The notes beneath the pieces were generated by a model. It worked only from the letters and a program-made list of their open reading frames with translations. It searched no databases and was not told the origin of the DNA. Positions 31,442 through 40,835 of a DNA stretch of 64,000 bases are shown here, in pieces. Position 1 is the stretch's first letter. Every line of letters begins with the position of its first letter. The translations under genes were made by a program, and so were the position numbers. This DNA comes from JAXMEQ01 sp046348225 (GTDB lineage Bacteria > Pseudomonadota > Gammaproteobacteria > Burkholderiales > Burkholderiaceae_C), in NCBI GenBank assembly GCA_046348225.1, contig JAXMEQ010000008.1, positions 158,652 through 222,651 on the forward strand. Reading direction: 5' to 3'.

Positions 31442-31942
31442 TCAAGCCACCACCCGCACCCCATCCCCCACCTGAATGGCACCCGAGGCGATGACCCGCG
31501 CCGTCATGCCGCCGTGGCCGCGCATGGCGGCGTAGGCGCCGGGGCCGACTTCTTCTTCCATGCGGGAGCAGGGCGCGCAGGGGCCCACCACCTCCAGCAC
31601 CGCGCCGCCCACCTGAATGCGTGCATTGCGCAGGGCCAGCAGGTTAATGCCCGACACCACCAGGTTGCGCCGCAGGCGCACCGGGTCCACCGCGGGCACG
31701 CCCGCCAGGTGCGCCAGCTGCGCGATGATGGGCAGGTGCTCGGCCTGCACCAGCGTCACCTGCCGGGTGGACAGCTCAGACTCGCCTTTCTTGCCCAGCC
31801 GGTCGTCTGCCAGGCCAATGCCGGCCAGCGCCTGCGTGGCGCTGATGGTGCGCGCCGGGTCGCGCGGCGCCCCGCGCACGATGATCGCCTCCACCCGGCC
31901 GGCAGTGTGCGGCGGCGTGTTCAGGTCGCGGATGGTCTTCAT
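31442..31942 (-). CDS. MOSC-domain protein
   Basis: A 166-residue single MOSC domain. Typical features are VEAIIVRGAPR at the start, QVTLVQAEHLPII, D-P-V-R-L-R-R-N-L-V-V-S-G-I-N-L, and the conserved Cys segment VLEVVGPCAPCSRME. MOSC domains handle a sulfur or molybdenum cofactor, for example in mARC-type reductases. No partner is adjacent. The start at 31942 has reasonable spacing from the upstream HepT gene. Confidence 0.85.
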   Translation of the reverse strand: MKTIRDLNTPPHTAGRVEAIIVRGAPRDPARTISATQALAGIGLADDRLGKKGESELSTRQVTLVQAEHLPIIAQLAHLAGVPAVDPVRLRRNLVVSGINLLALRNARIQVGGAVLEVVGPCAPCSRMEEEVGPGAYAAMRGHGGMTARVIASGAIQVGDGVRVVA

Positions 31943-31959
31943 GCGGTGCGCAGCTTGCG

Positions 31960-32304
31960 CTACTTCAACTCGTCCAGCAGCGCTTGTACGGCATCAATCA
32001 GTGAAGGCAAAGCGTTCTGTGCAATGTTCCAGACGGTGCTGGTGTTCACCGTGGCATAGCCGTGGATCAGCTGGTTGCGAAACGCCACGATCTGCGGAAG
32101 GTCCGGGATGCGGGCGGCGAGGCTGGCGTCCAGCTTAGCCAACTGGCTGAGCGCCTCACCAATGACTTCAAACTTGCGCTCCACGGCGGCCTGCGCCATT
32201 GCATTACCCGAGTACGCTGCAACGTCCATTCCCGCTATAAATGACTGGATCGCCAGTGCGGACTCGCGTACATCCCACAAAAAGGCACGTGGGTCACGCT
32301 GCAT
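31960..32304 (-). CDS. hepT: HepT-type HEPN ribonuclease toxin (pair 2)
   Basis: A 114-residue HEPN protein with R76-N-Q-L-I-H81-G-Y83, the R-x4-H-x-Y motif. It has the same length as the toxin at 29590 but a diverged sequence outside the motif, so the two pairs are not a recent duplication. It overlaps the MNT gene by eleven bases. Confidence 0.87.
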   Translation of the reverse strand: MQRDPRAFLWDVRESALAIQSFIAGMDVAAYSGNAMAQAAVERKFEVIGEALSQLAKLDASLAARIPDLPQIVAFRNQLIHGYATVNTSTVWNIAQNALPSLIDAVQALLDELK

Positions 32305-32602
32305 AGACGGCTTCGCGGCTGTGGTTGATGCTGGCCAGTACGTAGGGGTTCCGCACAGCGCCAGATTCCACCAAATCTACCCCTCGGCCCAGCAGGGCCT
32401 CGAGCGCAGACTTGGCGCCAAAGAACGTATCCAGCCCCGGCTGGACGTCGGGCGCAAACTCAACGAGGAAGTCAGCGTCGCTGCGTTCAGGGTCAAAGTC
32501 ATCCGCGCGCGCGGCCGAGCCAAACACTTCCAGGCGGCGGATGCGGTAGCGCTGGCAAATGGCGGAGATGCCGGCGCGGTGTTGTGCAATAGCGGGATGC
32601 AT
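32294..32602 (-). CDS. mntA: MNT nucleotidyltransferase antitoxin (pair 2)
   Basis: A 102-residue minimal nucleotidyltransferase. The signature is VFGSAARADDFDPERSDADFLVE: twelve residues separate G-S and D-x-D, two more than in pair 1, so the loop carrying substrate contacts is longer. The start MHPAIAQHRAGI at 32602 is chosen over longer forms without homology-like character. The expected role is AMP transfer to its HepT partner. Confidence 0.84.
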   Translation of the reverse strand: MHPAIAQHRAGISAICQRYRIRRLEVFGSAARADDFDPERSDADFLVEFAPDVQPGLDTFFGAKSALEALLGRGVDLVESGAVRNPYVLASINHSREAVYAA

Positions 32603-32631
32603 GGGCGGGAGTTTAGCTGTGCCTTGCCCGT

Positions 32632-32943
32632 TTATGCCGTGCGCAGCTTGCGGCCCACGTGGCGCTCTACCGCGGCTACCTTGCTTTTGAGGCGCGACTC
32701 GGTGCCGGGCTTGTAGTCCATCTTGAGGTTCATGCCGATGCGCGGGCAATCGGGCTCCAGCGCGCGAAAGCAGGCGGCCACCACGGCCATCACCTCGTCA
32801 AAGCTGCCCTCCAGAATGGTGCCCATGGGCGTGAGCTGGTAGGCCACGCCGCTGCGGTCAATCACGTCCAGGATGCGCGCGACATAGGCGCTGAGACCGT
32901 CGCCGCGGTCGGGTGGGTTCATGGCGAATTCGAGGAGAACCAT
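32632..32943 (-). CDS. MTH1187-family thiamine-binding protein
   Basis: A 103-residue ferredoxin-like-fold protein of the MTH1187/YkoF-related family. It has the opening MVLLEFAMNPPDRGDGLSAY and the segment YQLTPMGTILEGSFDEVMAVV, where a small pocket binds thiamine or a similar molecule in characterised members. The start MVLLEFAMNP is at 32943; eight extra upstream codons are not conserved-looking. Confidence 0.82.
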   Translation of the reverse strand: MVLLEFAMNPPDRGDGLSAYVARILDVIDRSGVAYQLTPMGTILEGSFDEVMAVVAACFRALEPDCPRIGMNLKMDYKPGTESRLKSKVAAVERHVGRKLRTA

Positions 32944-33102
32944 GGTGCTGAGGGTTCTGGCAGTCAAGTGAAGGCGCCAAGGATACGTTCAATCACCAGC
33001 GCGAATGCCTGGATATGGGCGAGGCGTCCTCAGTTTGTGGGTTTTCCTGTGCGGCGTTTGGCGTTAGCCTCGGGGACGTTCAGAAAAAGGAAGTACTTGC
33101 AA

Positions 33103-33933
33103 ATGGGGCGACGCAAAAACACCACGGCTGACGACATTGTGTTTGTCATCTCCAAGTTGCCCTGGTGGACGGGCGTGTTGCTGGCGGCCCTGGTGTGGGT
33201 GCTGTTCACACTGTTTACGCCCGCCGTACCTTCAGCCGCCGACGCCAAGCCCGCGCAGATGGCCACACATGCCGTCATCACCTTGATGGTGAAAGCGGCA
33301 CCGTTCATCAAGTACTTTCTTTGCTTCCTGTTCCTCATGGGAGCACTGGTTTCCTTCATCGGTAACCGCAAGCGGAAAGCCCTGCTGGCCGAAGCCCAGG
33401 CGCCAAACGGTGCCGCAGCGGTGCAGGGCATGAGCTGGCGCGAGTTTGAAATGCTGGTGGGGCAGGCATTCCGTCAGCAGGGGTACACGGTGGAGGAAAC
33501 CGGCGCCGCTGGCCCCGACGGTGGCGTGGACCTGGTACTGCGCAAGGGGAGCGAGCGCTTCCTGGTGCAGTGCAAGCAGTGGCGGGCGCTGAAAGTGGGC
33601 GTGACGACGGTACGGGAACTCTATGGGGTGATGGCCGCGCAGGGCGCGGCGGGTGGGTTTGTAGTGACGTCGGGGCGGTTCACGCAGGAGGCGGTAGCGT
33701 TCGGTGCCGGCCGCAACATTGAACTGATCGATGGTGTCCGGTTGCAGAGGATGATGCAGCACGTCGAATCACCGTCCGCACTTGCAGGGCCGCCAACTGA
33801 GGCGAAGCCAGCGTGCCCCAAATGCCAGTCTGAAATGGTTTTGCGGACGGCCCAAAAAGGCGCGAATGCAGGAAAAACGTTCTGGGGGTGTTCTACTTAC
33901 CCACAGTGCAACGGCACTCGGCCTGCAAATTGA
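33103..33933 (+). CDS. membrane-anchored Mrr-like nuclease with topoisomerase zinc finger
   Basis: A 276-residue protein with three parts. Residues 20-40 and 66-88 are membrane helices. Residues 109-215 are a type IV restriction endonuclease (Mrr) domain with E115, D143 (GPDGGVDLVL) and Q156-C-K158 (VQCKQW), the catalytic D-QxK set. Residues 236-272 are a topoisomerase I-type C4 zinc finger (C238, C241, C263, C269). Such proteins are found as uncharacterised membrane nucleases and may act on incoming or damaged DNA. It begins after GGAAGTACTTGCAA and precedes the NYN gene by 12 bases. Confidence 0.87.
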   Translation: MGRRKNTTADDIVFVISKLPWWTGVLLAALVWVLFTLFTPAVPSAADAKPAQMATHAVITLMVKAAPFIKYFLCFLFLMGALVSFIGNRKRKALLAEAQAPNGAAAVQGMSWREFEMLVGQAFRQQGYTVEETGAAGPDGGVDLVLRKGSERFLVQCKQWRALKVGVTTVRELYGVMAAQGAAGGFVVTSGRFTQEAVAFGAGRNIELIDGVRLQRMMQHVESPSALAGPPTEAKPACPKCQSEMVLRTAQKGANAGKTFWGCSTYPQCNGTRPAN

Positions 33934-33945
33934 GGAGATCCCAGA

Positions 33946-34686
33946 ATGTCAAAAGACAATGCAAAGTTGGCTGTTCTGATCGACGCTGACAACGCTCAGG
34001 CGGCGGTGATCCAGGAACTGCTGGCAGAAGTGTCCCGCTACGGCACGGCCACCATCAAACGCGCCTACGGAGATTGGACGACGACAAACCTAAAGGGCTG
34101 GAAAGACGTTCTCCACAAGCTGGCGATCCAGCCCATCCAGCAGTTCAGCTATACGAGCGGTAAAAATTCGACGGATTCATCGCTGATCATCGATGCGATG
34201 GACGTTTTGTACGCCGGCAAGGTGGACGGGTTTTGCTTGGTGTCGTCCGACAGCGACTTCACGCGATTGGCAACGCGACTGCGTGAAGCTGGCCTGATTG
34301 TGTATGGGTTTGGCCAGCGCAAGACGCCAGAGGCATTTGTCTCTGCGTGCGACAAGTTTATCTACACAGAAATCCTAAACGCAGAGAAGGCTACAACCAA
34401 GAAAGAAGTATCAGAGGCAGTCGTGGCTGATCTCAATCAGCTGGAACCTTTGTTGAGTGCAGCCATCGACGCCAATGCGCGGGATGATGGGTGGGCATCG
34501 CTGGGCGGAGTAGGCAGTCACATTGGGAAAATGGAACCAGCGTTCGATGCACGTAACTACGGATTCAAGAAACTCAGTGATTTGATGCGAGAACTGCCCT
34601 ACGTCGAGATGAGAGACGTGCCAATTGTTCGGGCGGACGGAGCCCCAACGACGAATGTGCAGATTCGGATGAAGCGTCTGTCGTAG
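33946..34686 (+). CDS. NYN-domain (PIN-like) RNase with LOTUS/OST-HTH domain
   Basis: A 246-residue LabA/DUF88-type protein. The NYN domain (residues 6-145) has acidic active-site residues D13 and D15 (LIDADNA), D77 (STDSSL), D102 and D104 (SSDSDF). Residues 165-245 form an OST-HTH/LOTUS-type winged helix (LEPLLSAAIDANARDDGWASLGGVG, NYGFKKLSDLMRELPYVEM), an RNA-binding module. Base composition is visibly less GC rich than the neighbourhood (many AAA, TTG, GAT codons), suggesting recent acquisition. The 12-base spacing from the Mrr-like gene indicates one transcript. It likely cleaves RNA. Confidence 0.9.
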   Translation: MSKDNAKLAVLIDADNAQAAVIQELLAEVSRYGTATIKRAYGDWTTTNLKGWKDVLHKLAIQPIQQFSYTSGKNSTDSSLIIDAMDVLYAGKVDGFCLVSSDSDFTRLATRLREAGLIVYGFGQRKTPEAFVSACDKFIYTEILNAEKATTKKEVSEAVVADLNQLEPLLSAAIDANARDDGWASLGGVGSHIGKMEPAFDARNYGFKKLSDLMRELPYVEMRDVPIVRADGAPTTNVQIRMKRLS

Positions 34687-34722
34687 AGCGGAACGACGAG
34701 CCAGAAGATCAAATCTGCCGAC

Positions 34723-34938
34723 TCAAGCCGCGAGCAACTGTCCAAAAGGCAACTTTGACAGCGACAGGTTGTCCAGATCAGCCCTTTCGCTCGCATGCTG
34801 CACATCAATGCCCACCAGCGCACCATTGGCATCAAAGTCCAGCACCACGCCGTCCTTCACCTCGTCAGAGTCCACCGAGGCGCGATCGGCCAGGTGGATG
34901 TAGAGGGAATCGGTTGCCTTGTCGTACGAAATTTTCAT
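34723..34938 (-). CDS. DUF2283 protein
   Basis: A 71-residue DUF2283 protein: MKISYDKATDSLYIHLADR followed by D-E-V-K-D-G-V-V-L-D-F-D-A-N-G-A-L-V-G-I-D-V-x-H-A-S, the usual family sequence. It is a small beta-rich fold of unknown function, commonly found next to a short partner gene as here. It overlaps the partner by four bases. Confidence 0.87.
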   Translation of the reverse strand: MKISYDKATDSLYIHLADRASVDSDEVKDGVVLDFDANGALVGIDVQHASERADLDNLSLSKLPFGQLLAA

Positions 34939-35168
34939 GGTGAAAACCTCCGGTCTGGAAAAGCATTGTGCACGGTTACGCCATCTTCCAGCGTCACGAC
35001 GCGCAGGTAGCGGCTGAGTTCCTCAATCCACACCCAGTAACGGATTCGGCCGTCTTCGGCCTGAACCTCGCGGCGTACCGGGTGTGCCAGCGCCAGTTCG
35101 ATCCACTCCACCTTGATGTAAGGGCGCTTGGCCATCACATCGTTGCGGAAGTATTCAGTGGTCTGCAC
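34935..35168 (-). CDS. DUF4258-like small partner of DUF2283
   Basis: A 77-residue protein: MQTTEYFRNDVMAKRPYIKV, then EWIELALAHPVRREVQAEDGRIRYWVWI, then RYLRVVTLEDGVTVHNAFPDR. The pattern is that of the small RelE-like/DUF4258-type proteins that travel with DUF2283 genes. It is possibly a toxin-antitoxin-like module, but this is untested for the family as far as I know. Its stop overlaps the DUF2283 start (ATGA), and it lies seven bases after glnS on the same strand. Confidence 0.65.
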   Translation of the reverse strand: MQTTEYFRNDVMAKRPYIKVEWIELALAHPVRREVQAEDGRIRYWVWIEELSRYLRVVTLEDGVTVHNAFPDRRFSP

Positions 35169-35174
35169 GGCCGG

Positions 35175-36956
<1,782 letters not shown>

Positions 36957-37109
36957 ATCGGGTCATTTTAGGGGTGGGCCTGTGGTTTCCCCGGGGTGTG
37001 CGGTTACTTCTGGCTACGCAGTTCACGGGGCGTACGTCAATCCATTCACAAGCGGCTGCGTTAAATGCGGGCAAGGGGGTGCTGTCCGCCCCTGTATGAA
37101 GGAGATCTG

Positions 37110-37475
37110 ATGAAGCTCAACCGCAATGTTTTCGCTGGCGCCGCTGCTGTGGCCGCGCTGGCCCTGCTGGCCGCCGCGCCGGCCCGGGCTGGCGATGTGT
37201 ACTGGTCTGTGGGGGTACAGGCCGCGCCGGGGGTGGTGGTGGGGGCGTCCAACGCGCCACCCGTCTATGTGCACCCACAGCCGGTGTATGTGCAGCCCCA
37301 GCCCGTGTACGTGCAACCCCGGCCCTACCCGCGCAGCTTTTACGTGCAGCCCGCCCCGGTGTATGTGCAGCCGCAGCCGGTGTACCCGGTGGGTTACTAC
37401 TACGTGAAGCCGGGCCACCGCCACTGGAAGCACGGCCCGCGTGGCCATGGCTACGGCTACGGCCACCGCGACTGA
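37110..37475 (+). CDS. exported PVYVQPQ-repeat protein
   Basis: A 121-residue protein. The signal peptide is residues 1-27 (AAVAALALLAAAPARA). The mature part has a short strand-like segment (GDVYWSVGVQAAPGVVVG) and then a run of P-V-Y-V-Q-P-Q repeats (about residues 50-95), ending in a His/Gly/Tyr-rich tail (KPGHRHWKHGPRGHGYGYGHRD). Proteins of this build are common surface or periplasmic proteins of unknown function in Burkholderiales; the His-rich tail could bind metal. A strong AAGGAG site (37099-37104) fixes the start. Confidence 0.8.
   Translation: MKLNRNVFAGAAAVAALALLAAAPARAGDVYWSVGVQAAPGVVVGASNAPPVYVHPQPVYVQPQPVYVQPRPYPRSFYVQPAPVYVQPQPVYPVGYYYVKPGHRHWKHGPRGHGYGYGHRD
37246..37390 (+). 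repeat. degenerate tandem repeat coding for PVYVQPQ
   Basis: Tandem 18-24 bp units related to CCNGTGTATGTGCAGCCC code for the heptad P-V-Y-V-(Q/H)-P-(Q/R) in the exported repeat protein. The repeat number is likely to vary between strains. Confidence 0.75.
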
Positions 37476-37481
37476 CCGGCC

Positions 37482-37514
37482 AAAAAAAGGCCCGCAGACT
37501 TGCGTCTGCGGGCC
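37482..37514 (-). terminator. Rho-independent terminator of the livK-like gene
   Basis: A perfect 11-bp stem, GGCCCGCAGAC (37489-37499) with GTCTGCGGGCC (37504-37514), loop TTGC. On the minus strand it is followed by seven T (37488-37482), so it ends transcription coming from the LivK-like gene. On the plus strand the stem has no T tract but could still slow transcription from the repeat-protein gene that ends at 37475. Confidence 0.85.
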
Positions 37515-37650
37515 AATTCACCAGTCCGGGACGGAGGGCCGGACCGGCTCACCCCGAAAGAGGAGGGGACTCAGAGGAGTCGGGGCGTGTTCAGTACATC
37601 ACTGCTTCAGCGCCACGCCTGTAGGACGATTTCCTGTTTACGCTTTCCGC

Positions 37651-38814
37651 TCACCAGGCGTCCGAGCGGATCTGTGACTCCCACAGCCCGCCGCGTGTGG
37701 CGTACACGCTGATCACGCCGTAGCGCTGCTCACCCTTGGCGTCAAATTTCATGGAGCCCGTCACGGGTGCGTAGCCGTCAATCGAGCGCAGCGCCTCGGT
37801 GATGGCCTGCGGCTTGGCCGACTCCGCGCGCTTGATGGCGCCGGCCAGCACATGCATGGCGTCGTAGCTGTAGTGGCCGCCGTAGGCCGGGTCCACCTTG
37901 AAAGCGGCGCGGTAGCTCTCCAGAAACTTCGCCCCGGCCGGGAATTCACGCGGCTCCAGGATGGGCGAGGTGGCAAACAGCCCGCCCTGCAGCTGGCCCG
38001 CGCCCTTGAGCATGGCCGTGGTCTTGATGGTGTCGCCGCCCAGCAGCGCCAGCTTGGTGTAGTCCACCTTCTTCAGCGCCTCGATCAGCGCCAGCACCTG
38101 GAAGTCGTTGAGCGTGGAGACGATGGCGTCCACGCCGCCTTCCTTGAGCTTGGCGGCCAGCTCGTCAAACGCGGTGGTCTTGTCGTCAAAGCTCTGGCGC
38201 AGGGCAATGTCTTTCTTGGCCTTGGTCAGCTCGGCGGCGGCGCCGTCGGCCAGGCCCTTGCCGTAGGGCGTGCCGTCGTCCAGCACGGCAAATTTGCTGG
38301 CGTTGAGCTGGTTGGCCGCAAACGAGCCAATGGCCTTGGCCTGCAGGGTGTCGTTGGCCACCAGCCGGAAGGTGGTGGGCAAGTTCAGCTGTGTGTACTT
38401 GGGGTTGGTGGAGATGGCCAGTTGCGCAATGTTTTTGGCCGCATAGATGGGCGCAGTGTCAATGCTCACGCCCGAGTTCAGGTGGCCAATGACGGCCACC
38501 ACGCCGGCGTCCACCAGCTGCTGGGCCGCTTCCTTGCCGGTGGCGGCGTTGGCGCGGTCGTCCACCGCCACGATTTCAATCGTGACCGGTTTGCCCTTGA
38601 TCTTGAAGCCGCTTTTGTTGATCTCTTCGACGGCGAGCTTCACGCCGTTGTGCATGTCCTGGCCCAGCGCGGCCAGGTTGCCCGACATGGGCTGTGCCAC
38701 GCCGATCTTGATGACGGAAGGTGCGTTGTCGCAGCCGGCCAGCAGGCCGGCGGCAGCAACCACACCGAGGGCCAGAACGCTTGTGGCAGCCTGGCGGCGG
38801 TTGGGGGTGTGCAT
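37651..38814 (-). CDS. LivK-type branched-chain amino-acid ABC substrate-binding lipoprotein
   Basis: A 387-residue type I periplasmic binding protein, anchored as a lipoprotein (L-L-A-G-C28). It has the LivJ/LivK pattern: VIKIGVAQPMSGNLAALGQDM, NGVKLAVEEIN, VAVIGHLNSGVSIDTAPIYA, and FRLVANDTLQAKAIGSFA. The permease and ATPase genes (livHMGF) are absent here. The ligand is probably a hydrophobic amino acid or a related acid. The terminator at 37482-37514 ends its transcript, and the leader contains two alternative hairpins (38850-38879). Confidence 0.9.
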   Translation of the reverse strand: MHTPNRRQAATSVLALGVVAAAGLLAGCDNAPSVIKIGVAQPMSGNLAALGQDMHNGVKLAVEEINKSGFKIKGKPVTIEIVAVDDRANAATGKEAAQQLVDAGVVAVIGHLNSGVSIDTAPIYAAKNIAQLAISTNPKYTQLNLPTTFRLVANDTLQAKAIGSFAANQLNASKFAVLDDGTPYGKGLADGAAAELTKAKKDIALRQSFDDKTTAFDELAAKLKEGGVDAIVSTLNDFQVLALIEALKKVDYTKLALLGGDTIKTTAMLKGAGQLQGGLFATSPILEPREFPAGAKFLESYRAAFKVDPAYGGHYSYDAMHVLAGAIKRAESAKPQAITEALRSIDGYAPVTGSMKFDAKGEQRYGVISVYATRGGLWESQIRSDAW

Positions 38815-38849
38815 GTTGAGCTCCAGTGGATTGGGGGTAACGAAATGTA

Positions 38850-38879
38850 GGTTCGGCCCCCGAACCCGCTCCGCGGGTT
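38850..38879 (-). promoter_or_regulatory. mutually exclusive hairpins in the livK-like leader
   Basis: In the leader upstream of the LivK-like gene, GGTTCGG (38850-38856) pairs with CCGAACC (38860-38866), and AACCCGC (38863-38869) pairs with GCGGGTT (38873-38879). The two stems share bases 38863-38866, so they cannot form together. There is no T tract. A switch affecting translation or transcription is possible but unproven. Confidence 0.35.
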
Positions 38880-38931
38880 TCCACTGAAATTAATCAACAC
38901 TCACTACTTATTAGCCGTACTGATGCGACAT

Positions 38932-38952
38932 GCTGGTGCACGCCGCACCAGC
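38932..38952 (-). terminator. hairpin after DUF3455 gene
   Basis: GCTGGTGC (38932-38939) and GCACCAGC (38945-38952) form an 8-bp stem with a 5-base loop, just after the stop of the DUF3455 gene. No T tract follows, so it is a weak or processing-type 3' end. Confidence 0.4.
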
Positions 38953-38955
38953 CGT

Positions 38956-39498
38956 TTACATCGCGCGCCAGAAAATGTAGTCGGCCTGGTACTTGACGAT
39001 CTGCTTGGCACCCATGTTGGCGGCCCCGCAGGCCGCGGCCGGGGCCACGCCACCCATGGTGGCCACACGCTGGATGTAGGTGGTGCCGCTGACCATGCCG
39101 TTGCCCATGGCGGGGTTGGCCTTCACCAGTTGCAGCGGGATGCTGCCCGGCGCGGCCGGGGCCACGGCCACCTGCGTGGCGGTGAGCTTCACGCCGTCCA
39201 TGCCTTCCCAGGTGGCGGGCGGGCCGTAGTACTTGCCCACCTGCTTGCCGCTGCGGTCGTTGAGCTTGGCGTCGGGGCCCACAAACACCCATTCAAACTG
39301 GCCCGCGGCGCCGGCCTTGGCGCGGCATTCGTAGGTGATCTCGCCCACACCCACGGTTTCCCAGAACACCTTGTTGCCGGCCGGCACCTGCACGGCGGCG
39401 GGCAGGGCGCTTTGGTCAAAGGGTTTCATCATGGGGCCACTGGCGCAGGCGCTGACAAGGGCGACGGCCGAAGCGGCGATGGCGGTACGGATGAGCAT
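38956..39498 (-). CDS. DUF3455 lipoprotein
   Basis: A 180-residue lipoprotein (lipobox V-S-A-C18) matching DUF3455: LPAAVQVPAGNKVFWETVGVGEITYECRAK, FEWVFVGPDAKLNDRSGKQVGKYYGPPATWEG, DGVKLTATQVA and TTYIQRVATMGGVAPAAACGAANMGAK. The function is unknown; the domain is secreted or surface-located. The start at 39498 gives the signal peptide; upstream codons are not conserved-looking. The adjacent LysR regulator is on the same strand, 91 bases upstream. Confidence 0.85.
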   Translation of the reverse strand: MLIRTAIAASAVALVSACASGPMMKPFDQSALPAAVQVPAGNKVFWETVGVGEITYECRAKAGAAGQFEWVFVGPDAKLNDRSGKQVGKYYGPPATWEGMDGVKLTATQVAVAPAAPGSIPLQLVKANPAMGNGMVSGTTYIQRVATMGGVAPAAACGAANMGAKQIVKYQADYIFWRAM

Positions 39499-39589
39499 GG
39501 TTCTGACTCCTTGTTCGAAGGTTGTAGGTTGTAGGTGTGACGCAAAAAGCTGCTGTCCCACCCTCTACGCAGCCAGGAGGCGGCTGGAT

Positions 39590-40477
39590 TCAGCGCTGGC
39601 GAAACCGGGCCAGCACCGCCAGCAGGTTGCGGGTGGCGCCGTCCAGCGACGGCACGGGCCGGTGCACCACCGCCGTGTGCCGGATGATGGTGGGGGTGAG
39701 GGCGGCGATCTTCAGGCCGGGCGTGGCGCTACCGGGCGATTCGCCTTCCAGCGGCAGCACGGCTGCGCCGTAGCCGGCCACCACCAGGCTCCTGACCGCC
39801 GCCGTGTAGTTGAGCTCAATGCGCCCGCGCGGCGCAAACCCGGCACGGGCAAACCATTCCATGGTCTGGCGGTACAGGTGGGTGCCGGCCCCGGTGAAGA
39901 TCAGCGGCCGCGCGGCCAGCCAGGCGGGCGTGACGCGCCGTGGCGCGGGCCAGGCCGCCGGCAGGCAGGCCACCATCGGGTCGCGTCGCCAGGGGCTGGT
40001 CACCAGGCCGGCCAGTGCGCCGGGCGCGGCCACCAGCCCCACGTCGAGCTGGCCGTTCTGCAGCCGTTGCACGGCTTCGCTGGTGCCGAGAATGTTGACC
40101 TGCACGTCCACGCCGGGGTGCGCCTCGGCCATGGCCTCCAGCACACGGGGCAGCAGGTTGACCAGCAGCCCGGTGGTGGTGCCCAGCCGCACCCGGCCCA
40201 CCGAACCGCGGGCGTGACGCTGCACCGCGTCCACCGCGTCGTCGGCGTCGCGCAGCAGGCGCCGGGCGCGCTCGACCAGCACCGCGCCAGCGGGCGTGGG
40301 CACCACCCGGCGCCCACCGCGCAGCACCAGCGCGGTACCCAGGCGCGACTCCAGCTCGCTCACGTGCAGGCTCACGGTGGGCTGGGCCAGGTGCAGGGCC
40401 TGCGCCGCCGCCGAGAAGGTGCCCAGGTCGGTGATGGAGACCAGCGTGCGAAGCTGGTCCAGGTTCAGTTCACGCAT
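39590..40477 (-). CDS. LysR-family transcriptional regulator
   Basis: A 295-residue regulator: the helix-turn-helix (LDQLRTLVSITDLGTFSAAAQALHLAQPTVSLHVSELESRLG, residues 6-48) and a substrate-binding domain (from about 90, VRLGTTTGLLVNLLPRVLEAMAEAHPGVDVQV). The target is unknown; candidates are the DUF3455 and DUF1127 genes on either side. The intergenic region before the DUF1127 gene is 91 bases. Confidence 0.88.
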   Translation of the reverse strand: MRELNLDQLRTLVSITDLGTFSAAAQALHLAQPTVSLHVSELESRLGTALVLRGGRRVVPTPAGAVLVERARRLLRDADDAVDAVQRHARGSVGRVRLGTTTGLLVNLLPRVLEAMAEAHPGVDVQVNILGTSEAVQRLQNGQLDVGLVAAPGALAGLVTSPWRRDPMVACLPAAWPAPRRVTPAWLAARPLIFTGAGTHLYRQTMEWFARAGFAPRGRIELNYTAAVRSLVVAGYGAAVLPLEGESPGSATPGLKIAALTPTIIRHTAVVHRPVPSLDGATRNLLAVLARFRQR

Positions 40478-40568
40478 CAGTAATCCTGATAGTTCAAATC
40501 AGAAATCTCAACTTCCCAAATGGCAGTGTAGCGGCCACCATGGCGGCTCATCACACAAGGGGAATGTC

Positions 40569-40835
40569 ATGGCACTTCATTGGCTGCTGCGCTTGCTGGG
40601 CCAGCAACGCGACCACCAGCGTCTGGCGGGCGACGAACTGCGCAGCATGAGCGACCGCGAGTTGACCGACATCGGCATTGGCCGCAGCGAGATTGCGGCC
40701 GTGCTGGCCGCTGGCGAGCCAGCGCCGCCGGCTGCTACATCGCGCGGAACAGGTGCGCGTAAAGACGGCTCACCGGCAGCTTTTCGGGCCGGCCTTTCAG
40801 CGCCAGGTGCAGCTTGCCCGCTTCGTCGCGCGTGA
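40569..40835 (+). CDS. DUF1127 protein with antisense-overlapping extension
   Basis: An 88-residue protein. Residues 1-45 hold a DUF1127 domain (DELRSMSDRELTDIGIGRSEI, residues 22-42), a short basic-acidic helix of unknown function that in some relatives is tied to RNA or phosphate metabolism. After it the frame continues about 40 residues (Pro/Ala/Arg rich) with no family similarity, across the last 101 bases of the response-regulator gene on the opposite strand. The natural stop may have been lost, so only residues 1-50 should be trusted. AAGGGGAATGTC precedes the ATG. Confidence 0.75.
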   Translation: MALHWLLRLLGQQRDHQRLAGDELRSMSDRELTDIGIGRSEIAAVLAAGEPAPPAATSRGTGARKDGSPAAFRAGLSAPGAACPLRRA

